Shown piece by piece: positions 12,201 to 24,200 of a DNA stretch of 64,000 nt. Under the pieces are notes generated by a model, which ran no database searches, was not told the DNA's origin, and saw nothing but the letters and a program-made list of their open reading frames with translations. The DNA comes from Ryuthela nishihirai (taxonomy: Eukaryota; Arthropoda; Arachnida; Araneae; Heptathelidae). The stretch is from NCBI GenBank assembly GCA_038380435.1, contig JAWZYU010000034.1, forward strand, positions 38,998,901-39,062,900. Reading direction: 5' to 3'. Within the stretch, counting starts at the first letter, position 1, and each line of letters begins with the position of its first letter. A program made the translations under genes and the position numbers.

Positions 12201-15200
12201 GCATTAACATAATTATGTTTTATTCATTGTTAATAACATTAAATTAGGTTAATAGTGTAGAATATTTATAATTAAAACATTACATCTATAATTTTCCACT
12301 AGCATTACTTCAGGAAGTGAGATGCCAAAATCACTCTCTCTATCAGTTTGTAAGAAATGGGTTTTAGGATTAGCTCTTACAATTCAACTGTCAATATCTA
12401 AGCAAAGTATTCCATGTGGTCAAGTATTGGATAACCAGGTAAAAATTTACCTTTGAAGAATTCTGCTTACATATTATAAAATATTTTTTTGATGTTATTT
12501 AGTTAATTTAATAATTATTTAATATACTGTGGGATCCTAAATTAGCAAATAGTACAAAAGATTCTAGTATTTTATTCTTTTACTTTTTCTGTTTTGTATT
12601 TCATTATATTTGTCTTTCATCTTTTTTTTTGCTATGTAATTTGTAAAAAAAAAATAGTTCATTGAGTGTACAAATCAATAAATACTTTGCCTAGGTAATT
12701 TGCATAAATCTATTGTTTTTCGTTAATAAGTGCTTGCTGATTTTAAATTCTGGTTTCAGATACTTGCCTATGCTGTTCAGTTTCAAATTGCCTTAGAAAT
12801 TGTCTCATACATTTCAGTTCAGGTGAGAATAATATGTTAAACTAGGTAAATAATTAGTATGCTAAGTTTAAATACATGCTGCTGTATATTTCAGATATTA
12901 TACTAAGTAAAATTATTGTGCCATAGGTATATATTAGGTCTACATTGCTTTATTTATATTTACCACAAACAGCATGAAAATTGAACATCATGAAGGTAGA
13001 ATGATGTAAATTGCAACAGGTGAAATAAGTTGGCTGGGTTGTGTTGTTTTACCTCTGAGCAGCACTTTTTTGCACACCATGGGCTAAATGGCCAGGTCTA
13101 ATGGACCCTAAATCTCAGAGAAGGTTGAGGGAGGGGACCCACTGGTGTGAAATAAGTAAATGACTACAGTTCCACTGCAAATGGTCATGAGAGACTGTTT
13201 ATATGGGTGGAAAGAATGCCAGTGGTCCATACCAGCTTCTAGATTAGGAGATATTTCATAGTGTGTTCTGTACTAGAGTAAGAACAGGGTATACCTAGTG
13301 TACAACATGTGTAGTCAAGTGAGAACACCAAGCATGAAAGGATCAGAAAATTATGTTAGGTAGAACTCTCCATGACAGCCACCACCATATTGTTTGGTCA
13401 TTGAATGTTTTGTTAAGCACACCAAAGCATGTGGAAATCATGTTCTGGTCTACAAGAGTTACCACATCTTCAGGTTTGATCAAAAGTCTCTGGGTTCAAG
13501 TATGCCATCTCTGATTCATGAATTTTCCACATATAGTACAGAAATTTTTTTAAATCTCAGTTTGATATTGATATGATAGAACTTGCCCTAAAGCACCATC
13601 TGTTGATGACTTACTAACTTATTAAATTTCACATATGGATAGAGTTACCACTTCTTCAAATTTTACCAAAAAAATCCAGTCTTTGGAAAATCATCTCAAT
13701 GTTCCCAGTTGAGTTATTCTGTGTCTTATTGAAGATTTATTACATAAGTATGTAAACTACGTTTTTTTTAACTAATTTTTCCTTTAAAAAGTGTAAATGG
13801 AATTTCTCAAATGCAGGCTGATTTTTAAAAAAAACTTTGTGGATAAAATCGTTTTGATATCATATGTTGAGAGACTTTTCTGAAAGAAATTGAATGATAG
13901 TAGCTTGTAAAAGGCTGAAATATTAAACTATAATTTTGATATGAGTTGTTCTTGATTTCATTGAACTTGAACAGTATCACGCATGTATCACTATTTATAA
14001 TTGTCAACTATTTTTCAAAACTGTTTTTCTAACTGTTTTTCAAAATGAAATTCTGACATAATTTTGAATAAAAGTTTAAATTGCAATATTTAAAAGTTTA
14101 CTAATGATCCCTTGCACTTTAAAGACATTTATAGAAATTTAGATTAAAAATCGATTTTTTTTTAAATTAAAAATTTAATTAACATTTATCTTCTGTGGTT
14201 TTGTTTATTATTGGCACTTCAAATATTTGTAACCAATTTTAAACTAATTTTTTATGTATGTGCTTCGTTTAGGATCATGAAGTCTATCCATCTTTAGTGG
14301 CTATTGGGAATGTAAGAATGTTATGTCTACAAAAGAATGGATATCTTTTAGATCCTAAAAACTATGTCCATAGTGTTTTAAAAGACATTCTTGCTCCATC
14401 AGTGTGGCAGTTATTTCCTGCTGGATGTTTAAGGTATTTATTTTTGAGCCCTTATAAATAAAAAGTCTACAATAAACTTATAATAATATCCCATCGAACC
14501 CAATAAATATACCAAGACCCTGCTATACATTTTGATATTCATTATTGACAAATTTTGATCCGTTTTCTGTTTGCATCACTAAAATTTTCTAGTGACAGCA
14601 CCTGATCTTTTTGGTCACCATGGAATAGTGTTGCAAATGTAGTCATGTAATAGAAAAACGCCTTTTTGTGAATCACACAAGCTATATCTGATGTTGAAGC
14701 TAAATATCCAGTGTACCAAGCTGCTAATTTATGGAGAAGAAAAAGAAGACTATTCAGCAGACTGGACAGCTTCTTTTCTTGTCCACTACCCTAGCAGGCT
14801 GTTCAGTTGATAGCTGAGCCATTGATGTTTTTGTCAGAATAACCATCTAAACTCTCAAGAAAACATCAAACCATAACATGAAACATTAATCATTAATATA
14901 TAATATTTTTATGTAATTTGTAAGAATTTTAAATTATAAATATAAATTATTATTATGTAATTTCATTCTGTATTATTTTCCTCTAATATTGAATATTATT
15001 ATTGACTTAATATTTAATTGTGTGTTAGAGTTCATTGTGTTAAGAATTTAAATAGAAAATATTGTACAGTAAAAATTAATTACAATGAGATTGAAGAGAC
15101 TGAAAAAAAAATAACTCTAGTAGACATCTCATTATAAAGAACAATCCTTAATTTTTGCATATGTGGGCAAAAATGTGAAAAAAAAAATATTTATTGCAAA

Positions 15201-18200
15201 CAATTTCATAAATCATAAAATGAAATATCACCCAATTGAATGCTTTTGATTAAGGTACTGTAAAACAAACTACACCAAGAAATGGTGGGGATGGCTCAGT
15301 CATAGCATGCCAGGCTTGTAATCTACAGTTCCCAGGGTTCGAGTCCCACCTAGGCAAGCACTGTGATTTATCACCATAAAAAATCCCTCCCCTGCCCTCG
15401 ATCAGTAGGGGACATTGAGGCTTGGAAAGTCCACCCTCTTTCAAATGGGACATTAATCTGTGGTTTTGTATGTGGGAGAGCCATATCCTTTGCATGTTAA
15501 AGAATACTGGATGGCCTTGACAGGAAACTACCATCTGTTTCCTAACAGCTGTTCAGTGGGTTCCCTCCCCTGATGTTCTCTGAGCCCTCAGAGTCCTTGT
15601 AACCTGCACATTTATCCCATTGTGTGCAAAAAAATACCACTCGAAGGCAAAACAACCATGCTTCAAGAAACAACTGTTGATTGCCCAGCACTGAGTAAAT
15701 ATGGCACCAGTAACACAACACAAAGAAAAAGCTGTTTCCTAACCACTATCTCACTAATCCAAGGATTCTTAGCTTTTTCAGGTCCTGTACTCCTTACAGC
15801 TATGTATAGAAACCTCACAACACAGACAATTTTTTTAAATCATAATTTATTTTTGGAAAATGGAAATTTTAAGATTGATATTGTTTGAATTGAACATTTT
15901 GTTATGTATTACCTTTTAAACATAGATTTTTTTAAACTTAAGTCACACCAAATTGTAAATGACTGAGTTTGAAACCAGAATAATTCAATAATCTTAATCG
16001 AAATGTTCCTAGACATCCTCCTGCACCCCAGGATAAAAGCCCATGCTCTAATCTACTTGAATAATCTAGCTTAGTGATGAACTTAAGAATAAGGGTTTAA
16101 ATATTAGGTTTATAATCATATGTTAAGGTTGGGGTTGATGTATGGTGGCTTTAGGGATCTATTTGGGCTTTATTTCTTCTGCTAATTTTAAAGGTGTAAG
16201 AATTTATTTCAAAATTTTATTACTGAAAAAAGACCATTGTGAGAAGGAATTTTATAAAATTACGTTCTTTTCCTAATAATTATAAGGAAAAGGTGGACTG
16301 TTGTAAATTAAGATTATAAAATATGACTTCCTTAGCTATCTATTGTGATTGACAGATTCTCATTTTCAAAAGAATAGACACCACATATCTCAAAAATGAG
16401 TCTAGTATGAATAATAGATTAGCACTCCTGAAAGACATGGAATATTCCATATTTGATCCCCAAACTTTGCTAAGAAAGAAGGCATGCGTGCTCAGCAATA
16501 CCAGTGGTATTGCATTGGCTCACAGCACTGCAACTGCAGGTTCAAATCCTGGTGATGACATAGTTGTTTGTTAAAAAATATTTAATCACAAACTACACTG
16601 TTAAAATGGCTTTTCACATGCCCTTGTTGCTCTTTAGCATATTCTGGCATACGTCATTGCTATATGCAATGGGTAGTAGTATTAGTTTACTGTCCTGAGT
16701 ACAATAGTACTTCTCCAAGAGAAGTTCTAAGTGCTGGACTATTAATACTAATTCGAATATTTAAAGTTCTTATTCATACTCGCATGTGTGCTGAAAGCAT
16801 ACTATGCTTGTATTGAATGTCTGTTGAAGAGGATGTTTGTGCTTCTGTTAACTTGACTGGTACACACACTCAAGACAGTGGATATACCTTGTGGAGAAAC
16901 AGTCCTATTTGTTCGCAGCATCCTTGGTAGATAAGCACTAGAATCTTTTGGCTAAGATACTCATCACTAGATATTACCTCTGATGTTTTTGTTGTTACCA
17001 CCTTAAAAGCACTTTCTGTTGAGTTATGAGAAACATCAGCATGCAGCATTTCATAACAGTATTGCTAGTCTGAGGATTGGAGCTGGATGTAATTTGTTTA
17101 AAGGCATTTGAAAATTTTAAAGAACAATCTTTTTTAACTGAATACATTCAAACTTCAAATTAAAATATATTAACAGTTAAAAATCCCGTGTTGCGCAACA
17201 CATTTCAACATCACTCAGTCTATGTTGTTGTCAGGCAGCGAACTGTCTGATGTTAGCTGGTTTTATAAGGCAATCCCTCTAGTAGTGATGAGTCACATGA
17301 TCTAGCCGGTAATTATACATAAGGATGTTCCATGCTACTGGTAGGGAGATTGCATCAGTGTTACATAATGTTTCTTTATGCATATATATTATTAGACTTT
17401 CCATGAGTTCAATTGATATTTAGTTGGTGGAGAAGCTATTATTTTATAATCTAATTTATTTATAGGTAATTTATATTGTATTATACTTTGTGATAATGCA
17501 GTATCGCCTTTTTGATGTTGAATGTCATATTCATCTTCCACTATGGTTCTATATGTTCTGCCTATTGATTCTTATTATATAATATGTTATTGGGATCATC
17601 TAATTGTACAGAGTAAATTCTGCCAGAGGGCTGTACAATATTATCCACCTGCCTTATACACTATATTGCAAAAAGTGTCCAGACACTTTCATGTTAACTG
17701 AACGATAGCCACATTCAAATCTACCTACTTTGAAAATAAGCTTTTTACAGAAAAAAAAAGACATGACATAAATTAAAGATCTCTGTCAGAGCTCTCTAAA
17801 TCTCTAATATTAATCTAATATTTAAAGAGTTATGGAAGCTGAAACATTTAAGTGAAACTTTGGCTAGTTTTGAAAATTTACTTCAAAAAGTTAAATCACA
17901 ACTGTTATAACAAGTTGTTCGCAATATAAATGCGATATTTGAATTTTGTGTAAGGATTTTTGAAGTTTTCATCAATTTGGGGGGGGGGGAATGTTTTGGA
18001 AGTGTATGTGATAACATCTGTTGTTAAATATTATACTTCCATAACTCTTTAAATATTAGATCAATATTATAGAAAATAGAGATTTAGAGAACTCAGACCA
18101 AGATCTTCAGTTTATGTGTAGTGACTTTTTTCGGTAAAAAGCTTATTTTTAAAGTTAGGTAGATTTGAATGTGGCTATTCATTCACTTAACACGAAAGTG

Positions 18201-21200
18201 TCAAGACACTTTTTTTTTTTTCACTATAGTATATATACCTTATATCAATGATATTTTTTTTTTTGGAATAGATTCAAACACTTATTGAGATTTTCAATAA
18301 TATAATGCCCTCTATACAGTTCACTCATGAGGTAGAAACTCAGGGTACATGTGCTTATTAAGATATAACCTTAATGATATGAAACACAAGATGCCAAACT
18401 GCAGTTTATAGAAAACCTACATGCATCCCCAATTTAATTCCAGCAGATTGCATATGATCAATAACTTGAATGCACTGGGCAACAAACTGGAAGGCTTTGA
18501 TTTCGTGAGTCTCTTTCTTCTGTGAACCTGGGAATCTCAAAACCTGTTTATGAACCGACCATTTAGCCAATTGTGTAGAAAAAAAACACATTTAGACATA
18601 AAACACAGTAATCTGTATAAATCCGAATTTTATTGCATGCTGATAATCATTCAGTTTTAATTTTCATCCATGTAAAAATTATTTCCAATTTTTTTTTATT
18701 TCAGAGCACTTTTAGCTGCTTTTAAAAGAGAAGACTTGCAACAACCTGATGTAGAAGTTATAAGTACTTGGCTTTCTCTTCTGTTGACAAATTTAAAAGA
18801 ATGCAGTAAACAATTTGATAATGCAGCTGATAATGACTGCATTGTCCAAATTAAAGATGCGACTTCTAAAAAGACGCTTGAGGTATGCAAAAAAAATTAT
18901 TAATTGCATTCAAACAGTTAGTAATTATTATTAAATGATAGAAGATTATTGATATCAGCTATAATATTCTAATATCATGCTTAATAGAAGATGGTTAAGA
19001 AATAGTTAGCTGAATCTGCAATAATTGCACCAACTTCCTTTGAGTGGAAAAGGTTCTCTTGTTTATTCATACTTTTTCTTGTACAAACATATTTTGGCTT
19101 TGGCATACTTGAGTGTGAAATAAATTCTTCTTTCAGATTACTATAATAGTTGTCCAATATTTTTAGAAATGCACATAACTGAAAGTACTGGATTGTGGAA
19201 ACCATCATTTTCTGCACTTTCCTCATGATGAGTGTATATATTGAGGAAGGCAGGGTGTTGTGTGATAGTTCACCCATTCACTTTTGCGTTTCCTTAACCA
19301 GTTTTCATTTATTTATGTTAAAATTATTTTTGGGGCATTTTCTTTACTTTGAATTATCGATTCTGCCCACCCATAGTATTGCCAATTGTATAACTTCATT
19401 TTGATTAACAGCTGCTAACTGCGCTGAACAAGGATGTGGCGACTTACATCATCTTCAGCACCCAATCACAGAGTGCAAATGTGGCTTCCCAGCATGATGT
19501 TGCACATGCTATGTTAGTAAACCAGGGTGGCTAAGTGACAGGAATCACAACAGTTAGTATTGGATGGAAGTGTTGAGGAGAAGATGTTTTTTTGTTGGAG
19601 GTTGTTTGTTGAAGGTGTGGAGGAGGAATCACAATTTTTGGACAATGTATTTATTGGTGAGTCTAGAATTCAATAAACTTCTTTTATTTTATGAAATTTG
19701 ATTTTGACTTATTCATTTTTCCTCTTGAGCAGAATTTTGCTAAAATTTTTGATTTAACTTTAAATTAATTGGACAATTTCTAACTTTAAGTTCTTTTGTT
19801 GTCTGATGCTCATTACAATAAAGAACCCTTGTTTAATGTTTTGGCAAGATTAATTGCCTGACACCGAAGTTTTCCTGGTTTTCAGGCACCTGAATGGTAT
19901 CCTGATTTTCAGCTGTCCAGCAAAGTAATTATTAATATACTTTAGAACATTACAGCTGGATCAGTCAAAAGCATATTAGGAAGGTAAATAGCACCTTATG
20001 TTCCTAGTTACAAATCTCCATTGTGCCTCCTCTCCGCAAAAATTCCCCGCCCTGCCCACGGTCAGTAGGGGACACCGATGGGCTTGGAAAGGCCGCCGTC
20101 CGTCGGATGGGACGTTAAGCCGTGGCCCCGTGTGCGGGAGAGCCATACCCTGTGCATGTTAAAGAACACACTGGATGGCCTTGATGGGAGGCTATCATCT
20201 GTCTCCCAACAGCTGTTTCAGTGGGTCCCCTCCCCCAACCTTCTCTGAGCCTTCGAGGTCCATGTGACCTGGCCATTTAGCCCATGGTGTGCAAAAAAGT
20301 GCCACTCAGAGGTAAAACAACCCAACCCATTGTGCCTCCATTAAGATTTTCACTGCCAACCCCTGCTCTGCCTTCTATGATAAAGGGGACATTAACAAGC
20401 ATGGAAAGGCCACCATCTATGAATCAGCTGTGGCCCTCTGTACAAAAACGCCACTTACTGTACATCTTATTGAAAGGCCTAGATAAGAGACTTCTGTCTC
20501 TCTCCTATCTGAATACAGTGGATATCTTTGTCCTTCTGAGCTCTTGGAGTCCACGTGATCTGTCATTTAGATCATTTCACTCACAAAAGCACCACACTCA
20601 GAAGCAAAACAAACCAACTTAACCTCTATTGAGGTAGACTATTGATGCTTTCCACTTGTTTTGTGTTTGCCTCTTCAAGTAAACTGGTGCATACAATATA
20701 TAAGATAGTAATCATGTCAAAAGCCCTCACAAGTTCCTGAACTCTTGATTTTAAGGGTATAATGATTCTAAACTGAAGTAGTATACCTCAGAAAGATCAA
20801 CCTATCTGGTTTTAAAAGTGGTATCTGAAGTTCCTATCAGCATTAATGGCTTAAACCCTTAGCTCTTTTCCCTCACACTTATAATTAGGGGACTGTTTGA
20901 TATTGTTGTGGTCCTATCTCACTAAATTACTTTTTTTAGAAACCTACTAACCATTTTCTCGTAAGTTTTAATCATGAGTACTTTGTTAATATCCTCACAG
21001 AAGATATATAAGTCAGACTTTCTTAGATTACAAGAGATAAGATGAACAGGTAAAGGAAAAGTATTGAAAAACTAATAAAAAAAATTTTTTTTTTCTAATC
21101 ACAGTGATGAGAAACGTAGACAAAGTGTAAGCTTATTACTTAGCAAGAAGGCTTGTAATGTCCTTTTTGGATTTCTTACAACTAAATTTAAAACAGATAA

Positions 21201-24200
21201 AAGTTATAAATATTGTCTTTTTCTCTACCATTAATGATGATTCTGATAAGAATGAAGAGGGCAAGTTTTATAAACAACTTTGGGATTTTTTTAATTATTT
21301 TTTTAAAGGAAGAAGTTACTTCCCTACACAAGGAACAGAGATAACCTAGAAGCTATATTAGCTTGTCCTGATTTCTCATGCAACATACAAGCACACAAGG
21401 ACATGCCCCACTAGTCCTAGCAGTCAAGTACACTAACCACTAGACCAGGTAGGATCTAGCAGAATATGTTTAATTCTCCTAAAAGAGAAATGTTAATTTA
21501 GTGTTGAATGACTTCATTGGGAAATCTGATACTGTCTGATCTTTGGGCTTGGAATAAAATGCCATTTCCTCATTAAGAGTTGCAATAGAAATGGGGGGAC
21601 ATTTGCTACAGGTAAGAAACTTAATGATTTAAAGATATTCACCAAGCAGGTATGGGCTACTGAGGTCTGGCGGTTTAAAAATAACGTTTGAAACATAGTA
21701 CATAGTCATTTAGAAATATTCTTGGTTTTTTTTACCTGTTGGCCAAATCGTAATACAATTTTATCCTAATTACTAGTAATTGGACTAGTTCTGTTAGGAT
21801 CACCAGCTCATACAGAGGAACTGTGTTTGGATCTGATCATTACCTTGTTAAAAATGTCAGGTCTTTGTCTTACAGCTGAAGTTTAAGGTTGTTTTACTGA
21901 GAGTGTTGATGAATGGAACCATTTTAAGCAAGTTATACTTCCCAGCCAAATGGTTAGCTACTGATCAAAGGGATCTAGGTTCAAGTCCTGGATAAGGCAT
22001 GGATATTTGTATTGTCTTTCTGCTGAGGACTTGCCTTTCTTACATCTGTAAAAAATATGGCATATTAAACTGACAGGCTCCTATCAGACCTCTGTGGCAA
22101 GCAGCTGCTTGAGGGGATATTTATTTTTTTTATATTTTATTGTTGTACTTGAAACCAACAATGCTGTTCTGGTAAAAATAAACAAAGGAAATGGTTTTTT
22201 TCAGTGGTGAGATTATGGAGCTTATTTCAATAGAAGCGAGTGCTTCAGAATTCTTGATCATCAGCACACTAATGTCATGACCACCCTTGAGTATATTGGA
22301 ATGATTAACTTATAAAAAATGAGGGCAAGGGGGTAAAACAAAGTGTGATATCACCAAGCTCATCATTCCATAGAAAGTGGGCCTGGTGCTGCAATATTTA
22401 ATGTGAGAGATGCAAAATTAGTGCAATACTGATAACTTTTTCAGTTCAACACATTTATTTACACAACATTGCATTCTTCTGTTCTTCCTGACCTCGTTGG
22501 ATAACCACTCAAGAGATCTAGGCAATATGGCGGAAAAATGTGACAGTACCTCATTCCTTTTACTTGAAGGAAACAGTGAGATTCTCATTCCACTCATGCC
22601 AGGGCTGTCTCTTTGGGCTCAAGGTATGTAAATCATATTCATCAGGGAAATTTCCTTAGTTCTTCAAGGGCTTGTGCTAGTCAAGGGTCTTGGATCCAGG
22701 TTATTCCATCCTGTGCTGTCACCTTCGCACTTTTTCAGAGCACCACAGCATACATCTAGCTGACACTGAATTTACTGCAACAAGACAAAGTGTGCAGAGT
22801 CTTTCTCTCTGTGTGCTCAGCTAGTGCGAGCCTGAGGCATCACCAAAAATCATCTGGGTTCACATGGGACCTGGCAATTGGTTCACCGGTGTCAAAAGGT
22901 GGCTGTACAGCTAAGGGCTTGCTGCATCGCTGAACTTGCTTTTGCTAGTATCTTCTTCCCAAATGGCACTCTCAGTTGGTACCAATTTCTAGCATCCAGA
23001 ACCCTGCAGACTGTTGTCTTCATTGGTGTGAGTTTTGGAGAGAAAAGATGGAAGAATGGGGGGAGGCTAGGATCCAAACAACGAAAACAATAAAATGGTG
23101 GGTGGGATCTAGCCTAGATAGTCATGTCCACATTTTAAGAAATGTGGATATGACACTAGTTTTTAATATACAGCATTATGAAAGTAGTAAACATTTAAAG
23201 GAATAATTGGAAGTTCAAATAATGGTTGGCTTGCAAGTTATACAAAAGCATAACAATAGAGAGTTGTTCCAAACAGTGAATATTTTATTGGAAAGAAACT
23301 GAATGATGTTCAGGGTTTAAAAGATAAGATGACAAAATAAAATCAAGTGTGAAAAGTTCACACTTACCTACATAAGGTTATAAAAGTTATTTATAAATAC
23401 ATAAGCCTACTTATGATGCTTCCCTATTTTTATTTAAACTAGCAGTGAGCTGATTTTTAATAGCCTCTTTATTATATTTTTATATTATAATATGGAGTGA
23501 AGCTCATGTAAATTATTACAGCATTTAAAAATAACACACAAATTTAATTTTAATTAAAATCTTTTTTTTTTGTGTGTGTGCAGATTTTACCTGTTTCTTT
23601 TTTCAGATCCTAGATTTAAGTTTCCTACAAGATTCTACACAAATTGTTAAGCAAATAATATCAGTAACACCACTAGTTTGTCTTAAAGAAATTCCACAGG
23701 TAATGTGTTCTGCTTTGTTTATAAAAAATTATTTGTGTGACTGTTAATATTTTTTCAAAATTTAATACTTGTTTCAAATTTGAAAAGATATTTAATCCTG
23801 AATAAATCAAAGTATTTAACTACTATTACACTATCAAAGTATTTAACTACTATTATACTACATTGCATAGTGTAGAGGAAAAATTGTCAAGTTGAATGGG
23901 ATCAAATCCACAGCTTTCTGATGGCATGTCAGTTGCTCTGACCACTGAACTAAAGGTCACTCTTTTGATGTTAATGGCCATGGGGTTATTAGTTACCTTT
24001 TTGCTACATTTCATCTACAGCACTTTACTGGTTTGTGGTCTTGTACACACCCAGGAAGAACTACGATAATGATTTTTCATGTGCAGTCAAAAGTCAGCTG
24101 CTAGTGGTTGACCCTATGTTAATTTGGATTAATATCAACAAGAGAGATCTTGATCAGTAACTTGTATTTTAGTGATCAGAGCACCTGACGTTACATCAAG

